A stretch of 33,949 nt of DNA from G020350405 sp964513655 (GCA_964513655.1 CAZENQ010000030.1:1-33949); one strand, 5' to 3'; positions 23,805 through 33,428 are shown, counted from the stretch's first letter. A program made the numbers and translations. Notes: generated by a model from the sequence alone, not told the origin.

Positions 23805-24372
23805 CCTCTAAAGGCCTCTAAAAACATAACACCTTGCCAACAAAGAACTTATAAAAAAATAACTTTCTCCAATTATCTTTCTAAAATCCTGTCCCCCCCC
23901 AATAAAACTGAACATATTATTGCTTTTGCTTATAGCCTGACATCTTTCTAAGGTCTCAAGCCTGCCAAAATCAGGCTTTCCCTTAGTCCGCTGCTGGCTC
24001 CGCGAAAAAAATGTAGGTATTTTCGCATATTTTTGTTGACAAAACGCAAAGGCCTCTGGTAATATAATACATAGATAAGGTGTGAAGGCTGGTCAAAAAG
24101 CCGTAATATCATAACTTTTAGTAAGCTATTATACTTTCAAAACACTTTCATACCGACCCGCCTTCCAAACTTTTGATTTAGCTGCATTATTGTTTTGCCG
24201 CGCCTGCTCTTTTAGGCGTGAAAAGGACAATAAGATGGGCACCCGAACCGACAGTTTGGCACAAGGCTGCGTCTGGCAGATGCGCAAAAACCGAAATTAT
24301 ATAAATAGCTCATCCGCGCGCAGCCTGTGCCCTCCATCATATATCCATCATAAAGCTCGAAGGGAGAACAAA
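23805..24372. other. Divergent intergenic region before the beta-helix gene
   Basis: About 570 nt without a convincing gene. It holds a candidate plus-strand promoter at 24036-24065 and then a leader of about 300 nt. A small hairpin CGCCT/AGGCG lies near 24200-24217. The frame of the beta-helix gene is open upstream to 24190, but the signal peptide and ribosome binding site place the start at 24373. No known riboswitch pattern was recognised. Confidence 0.5.
24036..24065 (+). promoter_or_regulatory. Candidate promoter for the beta-helix gene
   Basis: TTGACA at 24036-24041 with TAATAT at 24060-24065 gives an 18-nt spacer; a perfect TATAAT at 24063-24068 would need 21 nt. The leader would be ~300 nt long. 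Confidence 0.4.
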
Positions 24373-27300
24373 ATGAGCGGAACAAAGGCAATCATCGCAA
24401 CTATCTGCATCCTGGTGCTTGCCGCATCCGCGCATGCGGGTGAGCTGCATGTGCCGGACGACTATAACACCATTCAGGCGGCCATCGACGCCGCCAACGA
24501 CGGCGATATGGTCATAGTTTCGGACGGTACCTACACCGGCGAGGGCAACCGAGACATTGATTTTCTCGGCAAGGCCATCACGGTTAAATCAGAATCCGGC
24601 CCGGAAAACTGCATCATCGACTGCAACGGCACACAAGATGACCCGCACCGTGGTTTCTATTTTCACAATAATGAAGATGCAAACTCTGTCGTAAGCGGTT
24701 TTACTATCACAAACGCGTACTCCAGCCGAGGTGCAATTTACTGTGATGAAACGAGTCCTACTATTAGCAACTGTGCCATCATCCGGAACACGGCGGCTGG
24801 TGGGTGGGGTGGTCGGGGGGGCGCAATCGCCTGCTATCGGAGCAACGCGACGATTACCAACTGCACCATGACCGGCAATCGTGCTGGTGGCTGGGGCAGC
24901 GGCGGCGGCGCAATCTATTGTCAGGATTCAAGCCCGATGATTAGCAATTGCACAATAAGCGAAAACACAGCTCCCAAGGGCGGCGCAATTTACTGCCAGC
25001 GGGGCGGTAGCCCGACAATCTCCAACTGCACTATCGCCGGGAACACCGCCGAGGAGGGAGGCGGAATCTATATACGAAGTGCCAGCCTAGGGGTCAATAA
25101 TTGCATCGTCTGGAACAACTCGCCTGAACAAATTGTAGGGAGTACATCGGTTACTTATAGCAACGTTCAAGGGGGCTGGGACGGTGTCGGTAACCTCGAT
25201 GCTGACCCGAACTTCGCGTTTACGGATGATTACCATCTTATGCCCGGCTCGCCTTGTATAGACGGCGGCGACCCCAATTACATACCCGAACCAAATGAAA
25301 CCGATATCGAAGGCAAAGTCCGTGTGAGCGGAGACGGAATTGATATGGGCGCTTACGAGTACGATCCGAACTCGCCGCTAATTGCGATATCGCCGTCTTT
25401 AGTGAACTTTTCTTATGCCGAGGATGCGCCAAGACCGGAGCCAGAGTCGCTGCTGGTAAGAAACTGCGGGTCAGGGACACTTGAGTGGGAAATCTTTGAG
25501 GACTGTAACTGGCTGGACGTTTGGCCAGCAAACGGCGTATCGGACGGCCAAATTGATGAGATTGCCCTGACAGTTGACCCAAATTCTCTCGCGCCAGGTC
25601 TATATGCCTGTGCATTAAGTGTACTCGGTCACAATGCCCGCAACAGCCCTGTAACCATTCAGGTGTGGTTGTACATCGGGAAAACCGTGCGGGTTCCCGA
25701 ACAGTTCAAGACCATTCAGATGGCAATAGATGAAGTGGTTGATGGGGATACAGTCCTCGTTGCCGACGGAACCTATGCTAACTACATGGACTTCAGGGGA
25801 AAGGCCATAACCGTCAAATCTGAAAATGGCCCGGAAAATTGTATTATTGACTGCCAAGGCAATCTCGCCGGTTTCTATTTTCACCTTGGCGAAGGTAAAA
25901 ACTCTGTCTTAGATGGTTTGACGGTTAGCAACGGTTCCGGTGGCATCCTCTGTCTCAATAGCAGCCCAACAATCAGCAACTGCGTGATAAAGCAGAACAG
26001 CGGTTGGGGCGGGATACATTGTGACCAAAGCAGCTCGACAATCAGCAACTGCATTATAAGTGGTAATAGTGGCACGGAGTGGCGATGTGCCGGGGGAATC
26101 ACTTGCACCGAGAGCAGCCCTATTATCACAGACTGTATTATCGCCGGCAACTCAACACAGGACATAGGGGGTGGAATTGCCTGCTGGGACGGAGGTAACC
26201 CAGTAATTACCGACTGCACAATCCAAGGGAATTACGCACGGAGAGGTGGTGGAATCTGGTACGCAAGCGATGCGCCCGATAGCAACTCAACAATCACAAA
26301 CTGTACAATTCGAGGTAACACGGCAGAGTCCGAAGGCGGTGGAATTGCATGCTATGGCAACCTGACCTTCATTAATTGTAGTATTAGCGAGAACTCGGCC
26401 AGATTGGGCGGTGGGATCTATTGTCTATTTGGCGAGCCCAAATTCAGTAACTGTGTTATTAGCGCGAACACCGCGAGAGACAGGGATTGGGCCGGCAGCG
26501 GCGGAGGTATTTCGTGCGAGCAGAGTAGTTTAATGCTTACGAACTGCATAATCAGCGGCAACACAGCGACAAACAACGGCGGGGCAATCCATTGCGAGGT
26601 CTACAGTGTTGCGACGGTCATCAACTGCACGTTTGCTGGCAATTGGTCAACTGACGGAAGATTTCTGGCTTGCGGACCATGGGAACACGCATATCCCAAT
26701 ACAGTTGAACTACATAATTGCATTATTGCTGATGGTGGTAACGAAATATGGAGCAACGATAATTCGACAATCACAATTAGCTACAGTGATGTGCGGGGAA
26801 GTTGGCCTGGTGAGGGAAATATCGATGATGACCCCTGCTGGGTTGACCCCGGTTACCGGGATGTAAATGGAGTTTGGGTTGATGGTGATTATCGTCTATT
26901 GCCAACTTCTCCCTGTATCGATACCGGCGACCCGAATTACATACCCGAACCAAACGAAACAGATTTAGATGGCAATCCTCGCCTTATAGATGGTGACGAA
27001 GATGGTACAGCCGTAATCGACATGGGTGCTTACGAGTTTTGGCCGCCTGTCGTCGAAGCCCGGATGAAACTCACACCACAAACGCTAAACTGCGCTAGCA
27101 GGGCTAAATACATCAAGGCCCATATTACCTTGCCTGACGAGATTCTCCCCGAAGATATCGACGTTAATACCCCGGCCGTAGCCGACCCGCCGGACATCGA
27201 TTCCAAATACATAAGAATTGTCGGCGACGACAACGGCCGCGTCAGACTCCAAATCGCCTTCAACCGGGCGGCCTTCTGCGATAGCTCAACAGAGACCGGT

Positions 27301-27420
27301 GAAATCGAGGTGATGGTCTTCGGCTATCTTACGACCGGTCAGGAATTTTACGGTACCGACACAATCAGGATTGTCGGGCCTGAGCGGAAGCTAATTTTAC
27401 GGCGGCGCGTCAAGAGATGA
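24373..27420 (+). CDS. Secreted protein with two right-handed beta-helix modules
   Basis: 1015 residues from the ATG at 24373, preceded by GGGAG; a Sec signal peptide ends near ASAHA (22). Two modules follow (~23-328 and ~437-890). Each opens with VPxxxxTIQxAID, continues with many TISNCTI-type rungs of a pectate-lyase-like parallel beta-helix, and closes with SPCIDxGDPNYIPEPNETD and DMGAYE. Between them (~333-430) lies an immunoglobulin-like, BACON-type segment (LEWEIFEDCNWLDVWPANG). A C-terminal domain (~893-1015) recurs in the truncated gene at the window's right end. No catalytic residues are evident. It is probably a surface or polysaccharide-binding protein. It overlaps the M16 gene tail-to-tail by 24 bp. 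Confidence 0.9.
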   Translation: MSGTKAIIATICILVLAASAHAGELHVPDDYNTIQAAIDAANDGDMVIVSDGTYTGEGNRDIDFLGKAITVKSESGPENCIIDCNGTQDDPHRGFYFHNNEDANSVVSGFTITNAYSSRGAIYCDETSPTISNCAIIRNTAAGGWGGRGGAIACYRSNATITNCTMTGNRAGGWGSGGGAIYCQDSSPMISNCTISENTAPKGGAIYCQRGGSPTISNCTIAGNTAEEGGGIYIRSASLGVNNCIVWNNSPEQIVGSTSVTYSNVQGGWDGVGNLDADPNFAFTDDYHLMPGSPCIDGGDPNYIPEPNETDIEGKVRVSGDGIDMGAYEYDPNSPLIAISPSLVNFSYAEDAPRPEPESLLVRNCGSGTLEWEIFEDCNWLDVWPANGVSDGQIDEIALTVDPNSLAPGLYACALSVLGHNARNSPVTIQVWLYIGKTVRVPEQFKTIQMAIDEVVDGDTVLVADGTYANYMDFRGKAITVKSENGPENCIIDCQGNLAGFYFHLGEGKNSVLDGLTVSNGSGGILCLNSSPTISNCVIKQNSGWGGIHCDQSSSTISNCIISGNSGTEWRCAGGITCTESSPIITDCIIAGNSTQDIGGGIACWDGGNPVITDCTIQGNYARRGGGIWYASDAPDSNSTITNCTIRGNTAESEGGGIACYGNLTFINCSISENSARLGGGIYCLFGEPKFSNCVISANTARDRDWAGSGGGISCEQSSLMLTNCIISGNTATNNGGAIHCEVYSVATVINCTFAGNWSTDGRFLACGPWEHAYPNTVELHNCIIADGGNEIWSNDNSTITISYSDVRGSWPGEGNIDDDPCWVDPGYRDVNGVWVDGDYRLLPTSPCIDTGDPNYIPEPNETDLDGNPRLIDGDEDGTAVIDMGAYEFWPPVVEARMKLTPQTLNCASRAKYIKAHITLPDEILPEDIDVNTPAVADPPDIDSKYIRIVGDDNGRVRLQIAFNRAAFCDSSTETGEIEVMVFGYLTTGQEFYGTDTIRIVGPERKLILRRRVKR

Positions 27421-30243
27421 GCTTTGCGTTTCTGGTGGTATGACGGTGACGGGGGCGATTTGTTCGAGCTGGTCTTTTAGTTTTTCCGCCTCGCCGACAA
27501 CGACGACGACGAGTTTATCCGGCTCAATCGTGGTCTGGACGAGGCGCTCACAGTCGGGGCGCTCGGTTTGGGCGATTGTGGCGAGGAGCCTTTCGAGATA
27601 ATCGGCGCCAAGCTGCTGCGATTCAATCAGCCAGAGGTCGCGTGCAATCTGCTGGGGTATCTCACGCTCTCTTACGAAGCTGCCGAGTATGTATGAACGG
27701 CTGTTTTCGAGTTCTTCGTCGCTGGGGCCTTCGGTTTTGAGTCTTTCAATCTCGTCGAGGACGGCCTGAACGGCCTCGGGGGTGGATTCTGTCTTGGTGA
27801 AGGTCCCGACGTTAAATTGGCCGGCGAATCGCTGTGCGCTATAGCCGCCGCTGGCACCGTAGGTGAGGCCCTTTGCCACCCGGATGGTTTCGTTGAGGCG
27901 GCTGTTAAAGGCCCAGCCGAAGTAATTGCTGACCACACGGCTGACGAAATAACCCTCATCGTGGCGGGTAATACCGAGCTGGCCTGCGCGAATCTGGCTC
28001 TGTATGCTGCCGGGCCTATCGACCAGATATATACGCGTCTCGTTCGGCTTGGCCAACTGCGGTAGTTCTGTCTGCGGTTTTTCTCCTGCGGCCTGCCAGT
28101 CGCCGAACGTTTCGGTCGCCAGCTCAAAGGCCTGAGCCTTTTGAATATCTCCTGCAAATATCAAGACCGCCATATCCGGCCGGGCGAATCCTGACCACCA
28201 TTGTTTTAGGTCGTCAATGACGAGCGCGTTGACGTCCTCAACTTCGCCGGTTGCTGTGCGCGAATACGGGTGCTCGCCATATAACTTCTGACGCAATTGC
28301 TTGTTGGCCTGGTAGGTTGGCTCAGCCGATTGAACGGCAAGCGATGTGAGGACCTGTTTACGCAGCTTTACGAATTCGTCGTCGGGGAAAGTGGGTGATA
28401 AGACAACCTCTGCGAGTAGTTTCATCGCGCGGGGGATGTGCTCTGTCAGACAGCTAAAGGAAACCGTGCTTGTGTCCATTCGGCCTATGCCGGAAAGGCT
28501 GATTGCATACGTCTCCAGTTCGTCGGCTAATTCACCCTCGGTGTGTTTGGTTGTACCCCTGGTGAGCATGCTCAGGGTCATTGCGGTTGTGCCGGGTTTA
28601 TCCTCCGTCCAGGCCCCCGACAGAAGTCCAAGCTGGACGGTTGCAAACGGCACCTCGTGGTTGGGTACGACGATGACCTTAAGGCCATTAGGCAGTTTTG
28701 TGCTGGAGTAGTTTGGCGTGAGCTTTGCCGGGGAAATCGCTCCGAACGGCGCCTGCTTCGGGTAATCATCGGTGCGTACAAGGCCACCGCGGCCGGGCGC
28801 GGGAGCGACCTTCTCAGGCTCGGCGGTGATGGGGGACTGCTCTTCCTCGCTTTTTTTACCCATCACGGCGGCGGCGGCGCCAAGAAGGTTTCGCTCGACC
28901 TTAGCTTTCAAGGCGTGCTGCGGTGCGAGATACTCATTTGCGACGCGAAGTATATCGTCAGCGGTTACCTTTCGTATGTCATCGAGCCAGCGGTTGACCT
29001 GTGAGATGTCACCGTATTCGACTGCGGCGCTTCCGAGCATGCTCGCCTTTCTATCGATGGTGAGATTTCCGGTGACCAGGCCGCGGAGCATCTGGTTTTT
29101 GGCCTTGGTCAACTCGCGGTTGGTTACCGGTTCGGTGCGCAGGCGTTCAATGTGGCCTTCGATAATATTGAGGATATTGTTCGCATCGCCGCCGAAAGGC
29201 GTCATTACCGCGCCGGCAGCAAACAAGCCATCCTGCTCCAAAGACATTGAGAATGCCTGGGCCTGTACGGCCAACTGTTTTTCGGCGACGAGCTCGCGGT
29301 ATAACCTGCTGCTCTTTCCGCCGCCGAGAATCTCGGCTAGAATATCAATTGCAACTGAATCCTTATGGCTGATTGGTACGGTCTTATAGACGAGGCCCGC
29401 TGCGGGAGCGGGGGCATTGTCCTCTTGGAGCGTTACCGAGCGGGCCTGCTCGGCTCTGGGCTCAACGACGGTTACTTTCGGAGGCTCATCATAGCGGGGT
29501 ATCCAGCCGAAGTACTTCTCCGCCAGTTGCTGGGCGTCGGCGTGCTTAACGGCGCCGACGATGAGCAATGTCGCGTTGCCGGGGACATAATACCGCTGCC
29601 AAAAGTCGCGGAGCTCCTGCACGGATGAGGCCCTTAGATGCGGAATCTTTCCTATCGGCGGCCAGCGGTATGGGTGAACTTTAAAGACCTCCGGCAGAAG
29701 GTTTTCCACGACGGTTCCATAAGGCTGGTTCAGGCCCATGCGGCGCTCCTCCTCGACAACCTTGCGTTCGGTGTCGAAGGCCTCCTGGTCAATCTTGAGG
29801 AAGGTCATTCGCTCGGCCTCAAGCCAAAGGGCAAGCTCAAGCTGCTCTGCGGGGAGGGTCTCAAGGTAGACCGTCCTGTCAAATCCGGTATATCCGTTCG
29901 TTGTCCCGCCAACGCGGCGAATAAAGGCAAAATGGTCAGTGGGCCCAAGCTTGTCGGTGCCGCGAAACATCATATGCTCAAACATATGGGCAAATCCCTG
30001 CCTGTCGGGCTGTTCATTCTTGGAGCCGACGTGGTACCAAATCTGCACGGCGACTATCGGGCAGGAAAAATCCTCCAGCGTTATGACATTCAGGCCGTTA
30101 TCAAGCTCAATGTGCCGGTAATCAAACCGCCCTGCTGCGGTCTCCGGCTTCTTCTGGCATCCTGCCGCGGCAAGAAACAGCACCGCCAACAGTGCCGACG
30201 CGACCCAAATCCTCTTGTGTCTTATCTTATAAGCCATCGCCAT
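27397..30243 (-). CDS. M16 family zinc metallopeptidase, two-domain lipoprotein
   Basis: 948 residues from the ATG at 30243 (a second ATG at 30237 has better spacing to AAAGGA). An N-terminal signal ends in LAAAGC, a lipobox with Cys29. The first M16 half carries the inverted zinc motif HMFEH at 86-90 and, further on, the Glu-rich VVEEERR helix that provides the third ligand. The second half begins near LPNGLKVIVVPNHEVPF, lacks HxxEH and has RVAKGLTYGASGGYS, the R/Y pair of the inactive partner. Such fused active/inactive pairs form a clamshell that degrades peptides. It is probably exported and membrane-anchored. It is the last gene of a minus-strand series, 22 nt after the 2H phosphoesterase. 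Confidence 0.94.
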   Translation of the reverse strand: MAMAYKIRHKRIWVASALLAVLFLAAAGCQKKPETAAGRFDYRHIELDNGLNVITLEDFSCPIVAVQIWYHVGSKNEQPDRQGFAHMFEHMMFRGTDKLGPTDHFAFIRRVGGTTNGYTGFDRTVYLETLPAEQLELALWLEAERMTFLKIDQEAFDTERKVVEEERRMGLNQPYGTVVENLLPEVFKVHPYRWPPIGKIPHLRASSVQELRDFWQRYYVPGNATLLIVGAVKHADAQQLAEKYFGWIPRYDEPPKVTVVEPRAEQARSVTLQEDNAPAPAAGLVYKTVPISHKDSVAIDILAEILGGGKSSRLYRELVAEKQLAVQAQAFSMSLEQDGLFAAGAVMTPFGGDANNILNIIEGHIERLRTEPVTNRELTKAKNQMLRGLVTGNLTIDRKASMLGSAAVEYGDISQVNRWLDDIRKVTADDILRVANEYLAPQHALKAKVERNLLGAAAAVMGKKSEEEQSPITAEPEKVAPAPGRGGLVRTDDYPKQAPFGAISPAKLTPNYSSTKLPNGLKVIVVPNHEVPFATVQLGLLSGAWTEDKPGTTAMTLSMLTRGTTKHTEGELADELETYAISLSGIGRMDTSTVSFSCLTEHIPRAMKLLAEVVLSPTFPDDEFVKLRKQVLTSLAVQSAEPTYQANKQLRQKLYGEHPYSRTATGEVEDVNALVIDDLKQWWSGFARPDMAVLIFAGDIQKAQAFELATETFGDWQAAGEKPQTELPQLAKPNETRIYLVDRPGSIQSQIRAGQLGITRHDEGYFVSRVVSNYFGWAFNSRLNETIRVAKGLTYGASGGYSAQRFAGQFNVGTFTKTESTPEAVQAVLDEIERLKTEGPSDEELENSRSYILGSFVREREIPQQIARDLWLIESQQLGADYLERLLATIAQTERPDCERLVQTTIEPDKLVVVVVGEAEKLKDQLEQIAPVTVIPPETQSSSLDAPP

Positions 30244-30265
30244 ACTTCCTTTATCATTCTTTGTA

Positions 30266-30847
30266 TTAGAATTCGATCGATACGAGGATGTCTCTGCAGG
30301 TGCAGTGATTTCCCAGGTGACACAAAGCAAGCGCCGAAGCGGTGAACTCAATTGGTGACGAAATATTTTCCATTTGGCCGTATCCGATCGTTACATGAGG
30401 AAAGAACCTTTCAAAGCTCGACTTTTCCGGATAGTCTTTAATCCACTGTAAGGTTGATTCGGCAGCCTGGCCGCCATATATCATATCGGGCGTTACATCA
30501 CTGGTCAAATACGGGCCAACTTCTTTTAAAACCATCTCATGAAGCAACTGAAGCTCCTTTGTCTTTTGCACCTCAAAGACCGATGCGTCCCCTGAAGTCC
30601 TGATGCCGATTACCTTTAACTTAGTTAACTGATTTGTCTTGCCGATTGTATCCAACACGTCCGCGACAGTGGGAATGTCTGTTTCATCGATACAGCCCAT
30701 GGCCAGGGAGATGTGCGGCAGGCAATTATCTTTAGTGAGGACTATTTCGGAACCGAATTTCTCTACCAGCTCGGCGTTGGTCTCAATAGCCTTATTCGTC
30801 ATCGCCTCATTCGGCAGCAGCACGACATCAACCGCTATTTGTGCCAT
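30266..30847 (-). CDS. 2H phosphoesterase-like (2'-5' RNA ligase-type) protein
   Basis: 193 residues from the ATG at 30847. Two H-x-S/T motifs, HIS at 45-47 (context CLPHISLAMG) and HVT at 151-153 (FFPHVTIGYG), are the hallmarks of the 2H phosphoesterase superfamily, which acts on 2'-5' or cyclic phosphodiester bonds of RNA or nucleotides. Length and spacing fit. AGGAA is ~11 nt upstream; a TTG at 30868 is also in frame. The start lies close to the ferritin gene's stop (30865), so the two are probably co-translated. The substrate is unknown. Confidence 0.78.
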   Translation of the reverse strand: MAQIAVDVVLLPNEAMTNKAIETNAELVEKFGSEIVLTKDNCLPHISLAMGCIDETDIPTVADVLDTIGKTNQLTKLKVIGIRTSGDASVFEVQKTKELQLLHEMVLKEVGPYLTSDVTPDMIYGGQAAESTLQWIKDYPEKSSFERFFPHVTIGYGQMENISSPIEFTASALALCHLGNHCTCRDILVSIEF

Positions 30848-30864
30848 TGTTTTGCCGTTCCTGC

Positions 30865-31320
30865 TCAATTATCTTTCAACACTTCATCATCGTACTCGAT
30901 TTCAAATCGCAGCTTGTGCTTGGCCTCTTCCTGGGCCAGCCACAGGAACGTCTCGGTCAGCTCCTCGGCCTCAGCGACCGCGGCCAGATCGAGATACAGT
31001 CTGTAGGCGGCCTTTTCCCTTTTCATCGCCACAACAAGCGCATCTTTGTAACTCATATCGGGCCCGGGCTCAACGTCAACGACGTAATCCGCCATCTTAA
31101 GGTCGGGCACATCCTCATCGGCCGTTATAGCCCACTTACTTTGCTTCATTTCCTGCAGCTTGGCCTTGTGGCCCATTTCTTCTCTGGCGAAATCTTCGAA
31201 GACCTTTTTCATCTCTTGCGTCTCTACGCGCTTGGCCAAATCCATGTAGAACTGCACCAATGTGACCTCACCGTCTATCGCAAAATCCAAAATCTCGTCG
31301 ACCGACTTGAACCTGTCCAT
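30865..31320 (-). CDS. Rubrerythrin-like ferritin-family protein
   Basis: 151 residues from the ATG at 31320, with AAGGAG at 31328-31333. A four-helix ferritin-like fold with two Glu/ExxH pairs: Glu18, Glu48-x-x-His51, Glu102 and Glu132-x-x-His135, together a complete di-iron site. There is no C-terminal rubredoxin domain, so it is not a classical rubrerythrin. Such proteins reduce peroxide or handle iron. An in-frame extension upstream to 31344 would put the ribosome binding site inside the gene. It forms a run with the 2H phosphoesterase and M16 genes. Confidence 0.9.
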   Translation of the reverse strand: MDRFKSVDEILDFAIDGEVTLVQFYMDLAKRVETQEMKKVFEDFAREEMGHKAKLQEMKQSKWAITADEDVPDLKMADYVVDVEPGPDMSYKDALVVAMKREKAAYRLYLDLAAVAEAEELTETFLWLAQEEAKHKLRFEIEYDDEVLKDN

Positions 31321-31409
31321 TACCGGTCTCCTTTCAGTTCCCAAAGTTTCTTAATTCAGAGTTCCCTGTTTGCTATTGAATAAACTTTCTTGCCTGGCGG
31401 CGGTATTGC

Positions 31410-31685
31410 TTAATTAGTAGTAGGGGCGGTCTTTGTCAGTTTATCAGCCAAGAGATTATACAGCCAGGCGAATATCAATCCGCCGACAAGGCCGTCTGCA
31501 AAGGCCCAGAGAAGACCTATAAGACTGCCGATGGGGCTAATCGAATAGCCGCGATAGAGCCGGCCTATCATCGTAACATCTCCGGTGGCCCCCTCAAAGG
31601 CAATAATCCACCAGGTCAGGGCGAAAAGCCCGAATCCCCAGAGCAAACCGCAAGCCAAAGCGAACGCCTTAATATTCAGCTTCAT
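31410..31685 (-). CDS. Small two-helix membrane protein
   Basis: 91 residues with two hydrophobic segments (FALACGLLWGFGLFALTWWI and SPIGSLIGLLWAFADGLVGG onward) separated by a loop with IGRLYRGYSISP, and a basic C-terminus. AAGGAGA precedes the ATG by 5 nt. I recall similar planctomycete proteins labelled as phage-holin-like from size and topology, but nothing nearby is phage-related and I do not infer lysis function. Confidence 0.78.
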   Translation of the reverse strand: MKLNIKAFALACGLLWGFGLFALTWWIIAFEGATGDVTMIGRLYRGYSISPIGSLIGLLWAFADGLVGGLIFAWLYNLLADKLTKTAPTTN

Positions 31686-31820
31686 CTTATTCTCCTTAAA
31701 AAATAATCAGTTGAGATGCACTCTGCTCATTTTATATCAGATATGCGCTGCTTCAAATAAATTTGCCCCCCTGCCTGGTATTTGAAGTACTGAATCGAAT
31801 TCGGGTTGCAAAGGCACGGG

Positions 31821-32042
31821 TCAAGAGGTGTCCCGCTCGTCCTCGCGTTCGTAGCGTTTTCGCTTGTATGTTTTCATTTTCTCGGCGTAATCCTTCATTG
31901 ACTTTCTGGCATCCTGGAGGCGCTGCGAGCTTTCTTTGGGGCCGGCTTTCTCCTTCTTAAAGGTCATATACCACCATACGCCGTATGCCGCCCATCCCAA
32001 TGCTACGATTATCGCTGTGGCCAGTATTATTATTTTAAACAT
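31821..32042 (-). CDS. Small single-pass membrane protein
   Basis: 73 residues: one N-terminal hydrophobic helix (~3-27, IIILATAIIVALGWAAYGVW), then a highly charged Lys/Arg/Glu helix in the cytoplasm. AAGGA precedes the ATG at a normal distance. No family recognised. A candidate promoter lies at 32103-32131. Confidence 0.68.
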   Translation of the reverse strand: MFKIIILATAIIVALGWAAYGVWWYMTFKKEKAGPKESSQRLQDARKSMKDYAEKMKTYKRKRYEREDERDTS

Positions 32043-32102
32043 GACATCCTTCCCTTTATTTTGCAGTTCTGCACATCAGTAAATCTAAAAAGTGCCGCTA
32101 AT

Positions 32103-32131
32103 CTTTTACACCTATAAACAATATCCGTCAA
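32103..32131 (-). promoter_or_regulatory. Candidate promoter for the small membrane protein
   Basis: Minus strand TTGACG (32131-32126), 17-nt spacer, TAAAAG (32108-32103); the -10 is weak. Confidence 0.3.
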
Positions 32132-32212
32132 GGGCTGTCCGCAAGGCGTCAGGTGAGATTCTACCCGTTAACCGGCCCGATGAAAAGTCTAAAATCAAAA
32201 GTCCCAACAACT

Positions 32213-33367
32213 CTACTTTCGCAGAAACAAACTGCCGGGCAGTTGTTTAATCAGGCCTTTGAGGCGGAGCGATATCAGTGCGGCATTGATGCTGCCGGGC
32301 GCCACGTCGGTGTCGGCGATTATCTGCTCTATATGCACGGGCTCTTTGTCGAGGCAATCGTAGATTGTTCTTTCGTTATCGGTCAGATTCAACTGGCTGA
32401 CGTCGAACAACGGCTTCTCTATCTTTTCGGTGGCTTTCTCTGCCGCGGCGGAGGTGTGGGTTTTTAATTGCGCACCGATATAGCCAAGGGCCTCGGTTAT
32501 GTCCTCGACCGATTCGATTAGCTTGGCTCCCTGCTTGAGCAATTGATGGGCGCCTTTGCTTAAGGGCGAATCAATCTTACCCGGCACGGCCATTACCTCT
32601 CGATTATTATCCAGCGCCGCCCTTGCGGTAATCAGCGCTCCGGAGTAGGAGCCTGCCTCGACGACTATCGTGCCGAGTGCGAGGCCCGCTATTATTCTGT
32701 TGCGTGGCGGAAAGTTCTCCGACAGCGGCTCGTATCGCAGCGGCAGCTCACTGACGCACGCGCCGGATTCGGTTATAAGTTGAAAGAGCTTTTCGTTCTC
32801 GGGCGGGAAGATATTCGCCAGGCCGCAGCCCTGGACGGCGATTGTCCGCCCGCCGGCTGACAGCGTGCCCTGGTGGGCGGCGGAATCGATGCCGCGTGCC
32901 ATGCCGGAACAGATGGTAAAGCCGGCCGAGCTTAAAAGATGGGCGAAGCGCGAGGCCTGCTCCCGGCCGTAGAGACTGCACCGCCGAGAACCGACTATCG
33001 AAATGCAGAGATTATCGGATGCCGTTATAGTGCCCTTGATGTAAAGGACAGGCGGCGGGTCGTAAATCTTCTTGAGCACGGGCGGATAACGCTCGTCGGT
33101 GAAGGTGATTAGCCAGACGCCGAGTTTGTCGGCCAGTTCCAGCTCGGCTACGGCGTCGAATTTGTTACGCGTCCTTACGATTTGCTCGGCAGTCTTAAAA
33201 CCAATTCCCTCAACCTTAGTTAGTTCGGAGACGGACGCGCTTAATGCGCGGTCCACTGAGCCAAAATGACTCAAGAGCTTAGCGAAAGTGGTCGGCCCGA
33301 CGCCGTCGGCCCGGATTAACTTTAGCCAATTTTCGATATCAACGGAATTCTGCTTAGCCTCTGTCAT
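32213..33367 (-). CDS. dprA: DNA-processing protein DprA
   Basis: 384 residues, full length for DprA with accessory domains. An N-terminal helix-hairpin-helix/SAM-like region (~10-70) is followed by the Rossmann-fold core with GSRR at 126-129, SGMARGID at 154-161, FPPRNRIIAG at 219-228 and EAGSYSGAL at 237-245. A C-terminal winged-helix (DML1-type) domain spans ~325-384. It loads RecA on incoming single-stranded DNA in transformation and is also widespread in non-competent bacteria. The ATG is at 33367, with a promoter at 33401-33428. It appears to be transcribed alone. Confidence 0.96.
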   Translation of the reverse strand: MTEAKQNSVDIENWLKLIRADGVGPTTFAKLLSHFGSVDRALSASVSELTKVEGIGFKTAEQIVRTRNKFDAVAELELADKLGVWLITFTDERYPPVLKKIYDPPPVLYIKGTITASDNLCISIVGSRRCSLYGREQASRFAHLLSSAGFTICSGMARGIDSAAHQGTLSAGGRTIAVQGCGLANIFPPENEKLFQLITESGACVSELPLRYEPLSENFPPRNRIIAGLALGTIVVEAGSYSGALITARAALDNNREVMAVPGKIDSPLSKGAHQLLKQGAKLIESVEDITEALGYIGAQLKTHTSAAAEKATEKIEKPLFDVSQLNLTDNERTIYDCLDKEPVHIEQIIADTDVAPGSINAALISLRLKGLIKQLPGSLFLRK

Positions 33368-33400
33368 TCGTCAACCACCCGAAGGGGAAAATCCGGCTAA

Positions 33401-33428
33401 AGTCTATCTAATAATCGCCGACAGTCAA
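33401..33428 (-). promoter_or_regulatory. Promoter of dprA
   Basis: Minus strand TTGACT (33428-33423), 16-nt spacer, TAGACT (33406-33401), about 35 nt upstream of the ATG. Confidence 0.5.

Noticed and set aside
24190..24372. N-terminal extension of the beta-helix protein
   Set aside because: The signal peptide and the GGGAG site at 24362-24366 place the start at 24373.
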